Source: Herbaspirillum sp. DW155 (GTDB taxonomy: Bacteria; Pseudomonadota; Gammaproteobacteria; Burkholderiales; Burkholderiaceae_D). From it: DNA of 64,000 nucleotides. Each line of letters starts with the position of its first letter. Position 1 is the first letter of the stretch. The position numbers and the translations under genes were made by a program. The DNA lies in the NCBI RefSeq assembly GCF_037076565.1, contig NZ_AP029028.1, positions 2,604,001 through 2,668,000 of the forward strand, in the 5' to 3' direction. Of this stretch, positions 34,914 through 43,201 are shown in pieces. The notes under the pieces are model-generated. The model did not search any database, was not told where the DNA came from, and worked only from the letters and a program-made list of their open reading frames with translations.

Positions 34914-35289
34914 GGCCGCGTGCATTTAGGCGGAAACGATTCGTTGCGAAGAAAGATTTACGTCCTCTTTGGGTCGTAATTCGACGATCAATGCCACTGA
35001 AACCAAATCCCAAGTGGAACACCGTACGCAACATCGAGAGGGTGGTGCCTGCCACAACCGCAAACACGATGCGCACCCGCAGCCCACTGCCTGCGGGGAG
35101 GCATCTCAAGTCGCCGTGGCGCGGTGCTTGGGATCTATCTCGCGCACGATCGCCAGCCCCAGCTCGGCCTGGGTAATGTGTCCTTATCTCGACTGGCTCC
35201 AATGGGGGGGGGCGATTCAGCGCGGGGATTCAAAAAGAAAATATACGGGACATTGCCAATACATTGAAAAATCTTTTTCAATCAATGAC
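34914..35289. other. Outer right-end region of the transposon, non-coding
   Basis: No gene. Two segments are shared with the inner right end: about 34998-35035 matches 20339-20375 (AATCCCAAGTGG core), and 35173-35250 matches 20553-20630 (CTTATCTCGRCTGGCTCC, then GATTCAGCGCG-GGATTCAA). A G-run lies at about 35204-35212. Confidence 0.55.
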
Positions 35290-35333
35290 TTATCGTGTTT
35301 TTGGCCAAAACTTCAGGAATCCCGGCCGACCCT
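35290..35333 (-). repeat. Right terminal inverted repeat of the transposon
   Basis: Read inward on the minus strand it begins AGGGTCGGCCGGGATTC and continues TGAAGTTTTGGCCA, matching the left end at 7856-7899. The pycC frame reads into it and stops at 35290. Confidence 0.8.
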
Positions 35334-35340
35334 CTATACG
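35334..35340. repeat. Target-site duplication, right copy (CTATACG)
   Basis: Identical to 7849-7855, directly next to the right terminal repeat and inside the pycC frame. Confidence 0.8.
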
Positions 35341-35805
35341 TGCAGCTTGGAGTGGGCTGGTATCAATCCCGATCACGTGGTTCAGCTGGAATTCTGTCCC
35401 AGGATATCGTGCTGCAATGGCAGGACGAATGATGTCTAAGACTGCGGAGTTAATTTTTAGCGCCGCGGCAGCTGCGCTGGTGTTCTTTGAGTCGCCGATG
35501 AAAATGGCCATGACTCTGTCGCCGTCATAAGCGGTGATCGTCCCCCCGGAATCTCGAATTATTTGAGCAGCGCACCGTAGATATGCCTTATAGACCTCTG
35601 CTGAAAACCACCATGTGTATCGGTCTACCATAGAAGTAGAACCATCAATGTCGGCATACAACACGGTGGCACTCGCTAGTGAAATAGCGTGATTGGCATT
35701 CAGAAGGAGCCTATCGGCCGTCGGAATCACAGTGCCGGCAGCCGTTTCCCATTGTGAATAGAGGGTGGTACGAACTTCTTCCTCTAAGCGGGCACGAAGA
35801 GTCAC
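35334..35805 (-). pseudogene. pycC: pycC 5' fragment: N-terminus of the Pycsar pyrimidine cyclase
   Basis: 157 codons from the natural start. Class III cyclase N-terminal half: VLYADIDGSTSMVDRY with the first metal-binding Asp (about residue 51), GGTITAYDGDRVMAIFIGDS with the second (about residue 96), then LNHVIGIDTSPLQAARI, where it is cut by the transposon. The normal partner half is at 7631-7848. As it stands the protein ends in 15 or so residues read from the element, so it lacks the WxG-AAN part and should be inactive. Established: PycC makes cCMP or cUMP after phage infection; which one cannot be told here. Confidence 0.85.
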
Positions 35806-35815
35806 GATCGCTCCT

Positions 35816-36730
35816 TTAGCCTATGCTTGGTCCGAGCCGTTTGATATGGTCACGAATTTGGTTGCATGCCGGGGCTATCAAAGCAGCCACATCTTCGCCG
35901 GGTTCGTAACGATACGGTACAGTGGTAATGCCAGATAGGTCGCTAGGCAACTTCACCCCGCGCTCTCTAGGCTCCATCAAAATGGCACGATCTTTGCCCA
36001 AGCGGCCCATAAACAGTCCAAGTTCAAAAATGACGTTGTCACGGGGAACAGGCCAATCTTTTCCCCGATATGCTGCCGTATCGTCAGCATGGGCGACCGC
36101 TATTGCAAAATCACAGCGATCTAGCTGATCTTCGAGGCTTTGCAGGGTGTAATTTGCGATCTTAAAGACTCCGTTGGTCCACACGACAGGTAGAAATTCG
36201 TCGTGCTCAAAGTGGTTTTCCATCGCACGAACAATGGGTAGGGACTCGACAGACGAGATGACGAAGACACGAATCCGATCGCGTTTTTCGTTGATGAGTG
36301 AGTTTCGCTGGTACAGCCGGCGCGCGAGTTCTTTGGCAAAAAGCCGATAGATGATCGGAAATTGGTTGGCGAGCTCAGAAATTTTGGGTTCGCTTACCTT
36401 GGCGACGACCGTTGGTTCTAAGGCAAAAACAGTGGCAGCCCTAGGAATCATAGGATCTAAGGCAGACATTTCACCAACAGAATTACCTGCCATCCGGACA
36501 GCAACTTGCCTTCCATTGACGTCAATACCTACTGAGCCAGAAAGAATGAAATAGACGTCAGAGTCAGAAGCGCCCTGCTCGATCAATATTTCTTTGGGAT
36601 TTACCTGAAGCAGTTCTGCTTGGTCGTAGAGTTGCTCTGCTAAGGCCACATTGCCGACGACAATGCGCTGTTCCAGGAGTGCATCAATGGTACGGCGCCG
36701 CCCTCCTTCGCCCTTATATCGCTCCAACAT
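35816..36730 (-). CDS. pycTIR: Pycsar effector PycTIR: cyclic-nucleotide-binding domain plus TIR
   Basis: 304 residues. N-terminal cNMP-binding domain (residues 30-140) with ILIEQGASDSDVYFILSGSV and NSVGEMSALDPMIPRAATV, the phosphate-binding cassette. C-terminal CAP12/Pycsar-type TIR-like domain (RIRVFVISSVESLPIVRAME to RDNVIFELGLFMGRLGKDR) with the catalytic Glu in FELG. Established: on binding cUMP or cCMP the TIR destroys NAD+. The gene ends 10 bp before pycC and overlaps the upstream cysteine-rich gene by 17 bp. It is intact, although its cyclase is broken. Confidence 0.88.
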   Translation of the reverse strand: MLERYKGEGGRRRTIDALLEQRIVVGNVALAEQLYDQAELLQVNPKEILIEQGASDSDVYFILSGSVGIDVNGRQVAVRMAGNSVGEMSALDPMIPRAATVFALEPTVVAKVSEPKISELANQFPIIYRLFAKELARRLYQRNSLINEKRDRIRVFVISSVESLPIVRAMENHFEHDEFLPVVWTNGVFKIANYTLQSLEDQLDRCDFAIAVAHADDTAAYRGKDWPVPRDNVIFELGLFMGRLGKDRAILMEPRERGVKLPSDLSGITTVPYRYEPGEDVAALIAPACNQIRDHIKRLGPSIG

Positions 36731-37745
36731 CCTCTGGCTCCTGTACTTCGTTACCTGTTGCTATGATGCCGTTGGCTGCAAGCGGGCAGCTCGCCATCTT
36801 TCCGCAACACTGCCGCCCTTTGTAGCTGGCCCAAAATTTCTCTTCTTCCTTTTCCCATTTCACCAATTCGATCGCGAGATCCCGAGCATCATCAGCGTGA
36901 CGGGGGCACTTTCGTAGTGCAATTGGCTTGCCCTTTTTCCGCTTTTTAAGACCGCAGAGGCAAGGCTGGCGCAAGCGAGTGACCGTAGCTTTGTACGTTG
37001 GCTGCAGCAGTATGCGAACTGAGTAAAAAGGGTTTCCTTGTCTCGAAACGTAGATCATCTGAGGCCGGAGTCCATGCGGACCCTTCTGTTTCGCCTGGAC
37101 ACGCTTGCGTTTCACTTCAGTCTCGAGTTGAGGACTAATCCGAGCTGCAGCTGCGATAGCCTTTTGCTGGTGTAAGGCTGCATTGCCGTGAGCCCAGGCA
37201 TTGTCATCTGGCCAGCGCTTAAGCTTTTCGGCTCGCTCCTGAAGCTTTAAATATCCCAGCAGGGTTGACCACCACGTCCGCGCGGCCTCTTCAGAGTCAA
37301 TTTTGAGTGACATCTCGCCTTGCCAGTACATGCAAAAAGTCCCATCGCCATTGATGTGGCGTTCAGGACATCTTGCTGGTAAGCGATCAGGTGTTTTTCT
37401 CCTGGTTCCAGTCCCGATCTTACGCAGAGACGGGCTAGCCACATCGCCGGGCTTATCTTCCTTCGCTGCATCCGCTGCCGCTTGGTTCTTTTTGGCCTCT
37501 TGGTCCATCAGTTGTTTCATCTGCATTTCGAGCGCCTTGATCTCCTGCTCGATGACTTTCCTCATCTTGGCGACTTCATCGGGCGGTCCTTGGAGCTCGG
37601 CTGCCTGCTTCTGCAGCCGCGTGATCTTCTTCATGATCGAGGCAATCTTGTCCGTAGTGCTGCTGCCCGTATCTTCGTCGGCCGCCTGAGACTGCTCCGC
37701 GCCGCCCGTACCGCCAAGATTCAGATTCAAAGTGATATTGCTCAC
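36714..37745 (-). CDS. Cysteine-rich protein, first gene of the Pycsar operon
   Basis: 343 residues. A Gly/Gln-rich start, an extended coiled coil (residues 35-95: ITRLQKQAAELQG ... EIKALEMQMKQLM), then a domain with RCPERHINGDGTFCMYW, CLCGLKKRKKGKPIALRKCP and RQCCGKMASCPLA, three Cys clusters likely binding zinc. The pattern recalls the cysteine-rich proteins encoded beside prokaryotic E2-like genes; this resemblance is from memory and untested. Overlap with pycTIR indicates one transcript. Possible infection sensor or regulator. Confidence 0.6.
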   Translation of the reverse strand: MSNITLNLNLGGTGGAEQSQAADEDTGSSTTDKIASIMKKITRLQKQAAELQGPPDEVAKMRKVIEQEIKALEMQMKQLMDQEAKKNQAAADAAKEDKPGDVASPSLRKIGTGTRRKTPDRLPARCPERHINGDGTFCMYWQGEMSLKIDSEEAARTWWSTLLGYLKLQERAEKLKRWPDDNAWAHGNAALHQQKAIAAAARISPQLETEVKRKRVQAKQKGPHGLRPQMIYVSRQGNPFYSVRILLQPTYKATVTRLRQPCLCGLKKRKKGKPIALRKCPRHADDARDLAIELVKWEKEEEKFWASYKGRQCCGKMASCPLAANGIIATGNEVQEPEDVGAI

Positions 37746-37889
37746 GCTAAGCTCCTCAGGTTGAAAATGCTCGGATTATAGTCAGCCCCCGGTCGCTATC
37801 AAGGCCGTGTTGTGCCCCGGTGACAGCCCCGGGAGATTTTTGGGGCGATAGCCCGCACTCGGGAGCAACGCGCAGATATCGCACTGCGA

Positions 37890-38777
37890 CTACGCGAATG
37901 GCCTTTCGCACAAGGCTTCGGCAAGCGCCTGCATACCACGCGTGACGGGCTTATCGTGACGCACGATCAGCCCAAGTTCGCGCACCAGCGGCGGGTGCAT
38001 GGCACTGATCTGAATGCGCCGCGCATCGGTCTTGCGCAAGGCCATCGAGGGAATGATCGCGTAACCGAGACCGCTTGCCACCATTTCCTTGATCGCTTCA
38101 ACACTGCCCAGCTCCATGGACGGTTGGAGGCGCACGCCGTTGGAGAGAAACCATCCCTCGATCAACTGCCGGATATTGGCACCGGGTTCGAAGAGAATCA
38201 CCGGCTGTTCAGCCAGTACCTTTGCACTGGTCTTCCTCGTTAGTTTCAATCCTTGGCGCGGACCGATCACGATGAAAGAGTCGGTGATCGCTGGCCGCAC
38301 GTGAAGCGCTCGGCTGCTCACTGGTAACGTTACCAACGCCATGTCCAGCAGGTTCTGCTCCACACGCCGGACGAAATCCTCGGTATTGCCCGTGCTCACC
38401 ACGACCTGCAGCGAAGGAAAGCGCTTCTTCAGGCTGGCCAGTATGGGGGGAAGCAGATGCAAGCAGGCCGTGCCGCCCGTACCGATGCGTACGCTGCCAG
38501 ATACCCCCACGGCATGCTTGCCCACGGCCTCTCCCGCTTGCGCAGCTGCCTCGACGATCTGGCGTGCATACCCCAGCAGGCTGGCGCCAGCAGCCGTCGG
38601 TGCCAGCGTCCGCCCTACCCGCTCCAGCAGCTTGGCGCCCAGGCGGCGTTCGAGTTCGCGGATCTGCTGACTCACGGCCGGCTGACTCACCTCCAGCACC
38701 ACCGCCGCCGCCGAGAAACTGCCGTTCTCCATGACCTTGATGAAGGCCTCCAATTGGTCGATGGATGAGATTTTCAT
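37890..38777 (-). CDS. LysR-family regulator
   Basis: 295 residues with a LysR HTH (SIDQLEAFIKVMENGSFSAA ... VLEVSQPAVSQQIRELE) and an effector-binding domain. Divergent from an MFS transporter pseudogene 38 bp away, its probable former target. Confidence 0.82.
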   Translation of the reverse strand: MKISSIDQLEAFIKVMENGSFSAAAVVLEVSQPAVSQQIRELERRLGAKLLERVGRTLAPTAAGASLLGYARQIVEAAAQAGEAVGKHAVGVSGSVRIGTGGTACLHLLPPILASLKKRFPSLQVVVSTGNTEDFVRRVEQNLLDMALVTLPVSSRALHVRPAITDSFIVIGPRQGLKLTRKTSAKVLAEQPVILFEPGANIRQLIEGWFLSNGVRLQPSMELGSVEAIKEMVASGLGYAIIPSMALRKTDARRIQISAMHPPLVRELGLIVRHDKPVTRGMQALAEALCERPFA

Positions 38778-38815
38778 ATAAGCATTCCTTATGCAATGTA
38801 TAAGGAGGATAACCT

Positions 38816-39654
38816 ATGTCTTGGTTTATACAAATGCGATCATCCGCGCATGGATACTTTGCAGCAGACCGTTCCTCTGCCGCAAGATGTTGGTCACGCG
38901 GCCTCATGTGGCTGTCTCTGAGCCGACTGCTACAGTCGACCGCAGCCACGCTCTGGGCCGGCAGCATGCCACGCATGATGGTGCAATGGGACATGAGTGC
39001 ATCGCTGGCAGGCCTGGTGCAAAGCGCCTGGCATGTCGGCTACCTCATCGCGCTTTTCGGCGTCGGTTTCATCAGTGACCGTATCGGTCCTCGCCGTGTC
39101 TTCTTCTGCAGCAGCATGCTCACCGTCATGGCGATGACGATATTTTCCATCTTCAGTACGGCGCCGCAGCTCACCGCCTGGCTCTATGGGCTGGTGGGCC
39201 TGTGTTCGGGAGCCTGCTATAGCCCGGGCTTGCAACTGGTCTCGGCGAACTGCCCTGCGCATGCCCGTGGCCGCTGCATGGGCTGGTTCATCGGGGCGTC
39301 ATCGCTGGGCTATGGTCTGTCGTTGATATTGGTGGCGGGACTGATGGCCGCATTTTCCTGGCAGGTCACGGCAGGCCTGGTCACGGTGCTGGTCGGCGCT
39401 GGCGCAGCGGCGGGCTGGCGATGGCGGCCGCCGCTCACATCGTCAGTGTCGTCGGCAGCATCATGGGCGGTGCGGCATCTGACCGCCACGGCCGCAGCCG
39501 CGTCATGATGGCGGCTACCTCGGCCAGCATATGCTGCTCCTTTCTTTTCGGATGGCTATGGGCAGCACCGCTCTGGGTGGTGGTGGCCTTCAGCGGCCTG
39601 TATAACCTGCTGGCAATCGCCGATTCGTCAGTCTATTCAAGTTGCGGTGAGTGA
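38816..39654 (+). pseudogene. MFS transporter N-terminal half, frameshifted
   Basis: The first six transmembrane segments are recognisable (SLAGLVQSAWHVGYLIALFG, DRIGPRRVFFCSSMLTVMAM). Near 39420 the frame shifts and the next segment continues in another frame (SIMGGAASDRHGRSRVMMAA), ending at 39654. The C-terminal half is replaced by part of an unrelated MFS gene. Confidence 0.75.
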
Positions 39655-40548
39655 GGTTCGCACCACGAGTCTGGTCGCCGATACCGTTGCACAGGTGCTG
39701 TGCGACCTCGGTCCAGTGGCCATCATTCGTGATCGCTATACGGGTGCAGAAGCCGGCATTCACATGGCGCAAGTGATAGCGATACAGGGTATTGCGCCGA
39801 TAGCCGCCCGGTAATCGGCGGCCTCGTTCTGCTGGCAGGCAACTGGCGTGCCATTTATGTGCTACAGGCGTTACTCGGACTCTGCTTGCTGCTGTACGCG
39901 TTGACCGCATTTCGTGAGTCGTTACTGATAAGCGCTCGCCGTTCGCTTAGACCATCTGTACTGATTGAAAGCTATTCGATAGTCCTGAAAAACGCCGACC
40001 TTCGACGCAATGTCTTGATCTACGGACTTAGCTTCGCGTGCATGTTCACCTACATTGCCGGAGCAGCCAATGCATATGTCGGTCAGTTTGGTTTTTCAGA
40101 AACAAATTTCTCAATCGTCTTTGCCCTGAGTTCGATGGGAATTATCTTGGGTGCCATGGTCAATACCCGTTTGGTCAAAATGAATCTGACGGCGCCCCGG
40201 ATCATTTATGTCGGCCTAGGCATGATGCTGGCCAGCGTAGCGCTGATTAACGCGTTCGCAGCACTGCAATGCTTGCAAGCCTACATTCTTGCGATCCTAG
40301 CAGGAATGGTGATATTTAGTTTTGGCTTGATCGCACCGTCCCTCAATCATGAGGCGCTTCGCCATCTGGGCCACGTCGCGGGTGTCGCTTCTGCCGTGAT
40401 GCGGTGTGTGCAGATGCTGCTCGGTGCCGCCGTCAGCGCGGCTGGCATCGTTATTCCCAAGACGTATCCAGCCACATCGAATATGGGGATCCTGATGCTG
40501 GCCTAGGTGCTCTGTGCAACGCTGATTGCGATGCGGCGGACTCGCTAG
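39655..40548 (+). pseudogene. Bcr/CflA-like MFS efflux transporter, C-terminal remnant
   Basis: Begins around IIRDRYTGAEAGIHMAQVIA, the motif after TM4 in Bcr/CflA transporters. A frameshift near 39812 separates it from PVIGGLVLLAGNWRAIYV onward; the rest of the protein (TM5-12) is readable to an in-frame stop at 40504 and then VLCATLIAMRRTR. So it carries no start, one frameshift and one stop. Confidence 0.72.
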
Positions 40549-40612
40549 GTTAGCTGCTTGTCGTTTCGGCGAACGCGATTGACTTGCAGAACCGGCCCTG
40601 TCCATGTGACCC

Positions 40613-40661
40613 GAAATAAAGCCCCCCCAAACGCTGGATCAATGTCCAGCCTTTGGGGGGG
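40613..40661 (-). terminator. Rho-independent terminator of the secreted peptide gene
   Basis: Two 17-nt arms at 40622-40638 and 40645-40661 (CCCCCCCAAA-C-GCTGGA and its near-complement, one mismatch) with a 6-nt loop. On the minus strand the stem is followed by CTTTATTT. Very strong, C/G-rich. Confidence 0.75.
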
Positions 40662-40708
40662 GGGAGCTCAAAATGCGGAGCCTCTGTGCTTGCTACCTGG
40701 TACGTACC

Positions 40709-40864
40709 TCAGTTGCAGATCTCACCGCCGTCGTAAACCAGGCAAGCATTATCATCCTTTGCAGGGTTGATTCGGAGGCCGCTGGACAGGCGCGGCGCAG
40801 CCACAACAGAAGAGGCAAAACCAACCAGCAGAACAGCAGCAATCAGAGCCTTGATATTACGCAT
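40709..40864 (-). CDS. 51-residue secreted peptide
   Basis: Starts at an ATG at 40864 with AAGGAT upstream. A short signal peptide (MRNIKALIAAVLLVGFASSV) with a cleavage site near VVA-AP, then a mature part of about 27 residues ending in two cysteines (ACLVYDGGEICN), which could form one disulfide. A strong terminator follows. No family recognised; small periplasmic or exported peptide. Confidence 0.65.
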   Translation of the reverse strand: MRNIKALIAAVLLVGFASSVVAAPRLSSGLRINPAKDDNACLVYDGGEICN

Positions 40865-41269
40865 GATTTGTAATCCTTACGAATTGATAAGAGGGAAGTC
40901 GCTTTGTAAAAGCGACGGACTATTGTTTCATAAACTCGCATTTTGTTGCTGACAAAACGCTGTCAAATCAATGACATCGAGATGAAATAGAGAAACTTTT
41001 TAATTAAATAGATGGAACTTTTTTTGCGAATCGCTCTTGAATCGCGAGAAGATGCCTACGGATGAGCTATCTCTTACGATTGTCGGGGCCACGATAAGCG
41101 CAGCCCAATCAGAAAATTGGCTAAAAAGATAAGCTAAGAAAAAGGTTGTACGACAAATTACTCGCATTACATGAGGTGCAATCGTCGAACTAATTTTCTC
41201 GTTCTTGCACCCATCAAGACATTCACTCTCCATCAGGCCGGATACCCATCTCGGCTTTCATTGGCAAAC
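40865..41269. other. AT-rich intergenic region
   Basis: About 400 bp, markedly more AT-rich than the neighbours, between the divergent secreted peptide and protease genes. No gene, PIP box or hrp box was recognised. The composition fits a recently acquired effector locus. Confidence 0.35.
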
Positions 41270-42262
41270 ATGTTTCCCCGCTCAAATCATCCCGCCGATC
41301 TCCATGCATCTGTCCCGTGGAGCAGCGTGCAGGAAGATGAGGTTTCCAGCGCATCAAACGCCGGCCAGTTGCCCGGCGCCCACCCTTCTGCCGAGGCTGG
41401 CGATCCCAGCAGCGCCGACGGCCGGACTCGCCGCCGCGAATCGACGCTGAGCAAATTCAGTCGCCTCTTCCGACATCAAGAACCCGCTCCCGGTCCGGTC
41501 AACGAGTGCGCCAATATCGATCATCCACAATGGGACAAACTCCAGCCTGCGCTGCGCAAGTACGTCAAAGCACGCATGCAAAAGGCGCTGGCCCAGCAAA
41601 GGCACTTCGGCGCCGACCATCTTGAAACGCAGAAGGGAATTTGCCGGGGCATGGGCTCTGTCTGGCTCCGTCTGCATCAGGCGAGACCGGAGGCGCAAGC
41701 CTCGGCGCGCCTGTCCTTGTTGATGTCGGAGCGTGGTACGGCGCACGCCACCATCGCACAACGACTGTACGCGCAGGAAAATGTTCATCACCACTCCGGC
41801 GAGGCGCCGTCCTTGAAGAGACTGCTGGAGCTGGGACTCGAAGCGCATTTCGATACGGCGGTATCAAATCTCTCAAGCCTCTACGCAAGTCAGGCGAGGT
41901 GCATCAGCAATGATGTTTTCACGGGATCGGAAGCGTATCTGCGCGCCGAGCATCTGTTGAAAAGATCGCCCGGTTATTTCGATCTGGGCATCAGTCTCAT
42001 CAACCAGAGCGGAGAGGAAGCCGGCCACAACCTTAGCGTGTTTTCAAAAGGGGATCGGCATTCACTTACCGTGTTTGATTCGAACCTGGGCGAATGCAAG
42101 GTGCCGCCTGGCGAATTGCCGTGCTTCATGGACGAAATGTCCCGGTTTTATCAGGCGACAAGAGCTTACGAATTTTCCGGAATCCGGTCCATCCTGAAAA
42201 TAGAGTTCACGGAGGACGTCAGCGCAACTCCGCTTGCGCAACTGGCCAAGGAACTGGATTGA
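41270..42262 (+). CDS. YopT-like (peptidase C58) cysteine protease, candidate type III effector
   Basis: 330 residues from the ATG at 41270 (an ATG at 41171 is possible). The N-terminal 80 residues are polar and Ser/Pro/Ala-rich, like a secretion signal. Catalytic triad positions: Cys125 in GICRGMGSVWL, His253 in EAGHNLSVF, Asp270 in VFDSNLGE. YopT (322 residues) has Cys139, His258 and Asp274, so spacing and length agree. Established: this family cleaves host proteins such as prenylated Rho GTPases or kinases. GC content and AT-rich upstream DNA suggest transfer. Confidence 0.72.
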   Translation: MFPRSNHPADLHASVPWSSVQEDEVSSASNAGQLPGAHPSAEAGDPSSADGRTRRRESTLSKFSRLFRHQEPAPGPVNECANIDHPQWDKLQPALRKYVKARMQKALAQQRHFGADHLETQKGICRGMGSVWLRLHQARPEAQASARLSLLMSERGTAHATIAQRLYAQENVHHHSGEAPSLKRLLELGLEAHFDTAVSNLSSLYASQARCISNDVFTGSEAYLRAEHLLKRSPGYFDLGISLINQSGEEAGHNLSVFSKGDRHSLTVFDSNLGECKVPPGELPCFMDEMSRFYQATRAYEFSGIRSILKIEFTEDVSATPLAQLAKELD

Positions 42263-42467
42263 TCATGCATGGCAGCCACGGATCTGGACCTGGCGTCATC
42301 AACGTTCCGGGTCAAGGCACAGATTTCGCCCGACATGCTTGCACGCATTGCGCTTACGCATTGCGCACGTTGTGCAGTGGGCCAATGCAGTGAGGAACTC
42401 TTTCTCCCCTCGTTCCTACCTATGCGTGGCGGTTTACTTAGTCTCAACCTGGCACTCAGGAGGAATC

Positions 42468-42698
42468 ATGCTCGATTGGCTGGAAATCACGGGGATCGGC
42501 TGCGGCATTGTTGTCGTCATCCTGTTCCGCTTTGCGCTACGCAACGCCGTACGAGAAACCGTGGCCGAAGAAATGGCGCAGTGGCGAAAGACTGGCCGCG
42601 TCCACGCCGACCAAAACCGGGAGCGGCCTTTGTCCTTTACTTCATCGCGTCACGAACTGGTCTTGGAGCTGACGTGCAACCGCGACCGCTATCGCTAG
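42468..42698 (+). CDS. 76-residue small membrane protein
   Basis: The ATG at 42468 has a near-ideal AGGAGG ribosome-binding site. N-terminal transmembrane helix (ITGIGCGIVVVILFRFAL), then a charged cytoplasmic tail. Function unknown. Confidence 0.6.
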   Translation: MLDWLEITGIGCGIVVVILFRFALRNAVRETVAEEMAQWRKTGRVHADQNRERPLSFTSSRHELVLELTCNRDRYR

Positions 42699-42735
42699 AT
42701 CCTGTCACATGCCGTGCATGTACCGCGCTCAAGGT

Positions 42736-43182
42736 TCACTGCCGGAAGAACCTGATGCCTTCATTGATATTGCACTGGTAGGAGATGCGCTCCCCAAGCC
42801 GCGTATAGCCGGGCAACTGGAACATGTCGGCGGTGAAGGTGACGCTCTGGTCGGGCTTGACCTGGTAACGCAGGAACTGCCACAAGGGTTCCCCGTTTTT
42901 GCCCACCGTCGGGTGGCTGTCCGAGAAGCTCAGTACGCCATCCATGACAAGATAGGCCGCGATGGTCAGGCCACCCTTGGCTTTTCCGGTACGGTTGGTC
43001 ACTCCATCCGGGCGACAATGGCTCAGGTCCAGCGAGAGCCTCACCGTCTCGCCCTGGTCGAGCGCCTGCACGATTTCGGCCTGGCTGGATAACGCCGACA
43101 CAGGAGCCGCGTCGGCGAAAGCGGAGGGCATGCTCAGGCACAGACCGATGAGAGACAGTGATACGGCTGATGAAATTTTCAT
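42736..43182 (-). CDS. VirK-family secreted protein
   Basis: 148 residues. Signal peptide (MKISSAVSLSLIGLCLSMPS, cleavage after AFADA), then the VirK pattern: a helix with QAEIVQALDQGETVRLSLDL followed by SHCRPDG, then a lipocalin-like set of strands to a C-terminal CNINEG. VirK was described in the Agrobacterium virulence regulon and is found in plant-associated bacteria; biochemical role unknown. Confidence 0.72.
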   Translation of the reverse strand: MKISSAVSLSLIGLCLSMPSAFADAAPVSALSSQAEIVQALDQGETVRLSLDLSHCRPDGVTNRTGKAKGGLTIAAYLVMDGVLSFSDSHPTVGKNGEPLWQFLRYQVKPDQSVTFTADMFQLPGYTRLGERISYQCNINEGIRFFRQ

Positions 43183-43201
43183 TGAAGGTAGTCCTTTCTC
43201 T

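Larger units (their letters stand above)
7856..35333. mobile_element. 27.5-kb Tn3-family (Tn4651-like) transposon inserted in pycC, carrying Gabija-like defence and metabolic cargo
   Basis: Ends are a matching inverted repeat of about 44 bp (29 of the first 32 positions identical, beginning AGGRTCGGCCGGGATTC), flanked by CTATACG on both sides. It contains an intact Tn3 transposase gene adjoining the left end, a tyrosine-recombinase/KfrA-like pair (tnpS/tnpT) flanking a palindromic site as in Tn4651, and two copies of the right-end region (19-20.6 kb and 34.3-35.3 kb). This suggests a smaller ancestral element, about 7856 to 20.63 kb, that grew by capturing the 20.6-34.2 kb cargo together with a second right end. 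The duplication and intact gene junction show that the outer unit moved as one, or grew after insertion. Confidence 0.82.

Noticed and set aside
40698..40709. Third GntR operator (TGGTACGTACCT)
   Set aside because: Eleven of twelve positions match, but it lies at the 3' end of the secreted peptide gene, not in a promoter; probably chance.
40865..41269. PIP or hrp box for the YopT-like gene
   Set aside because: No TTCGB-N15-TTCGB or GGAACC-N15/16-CCAC pattern was found; regulation remains unknown.
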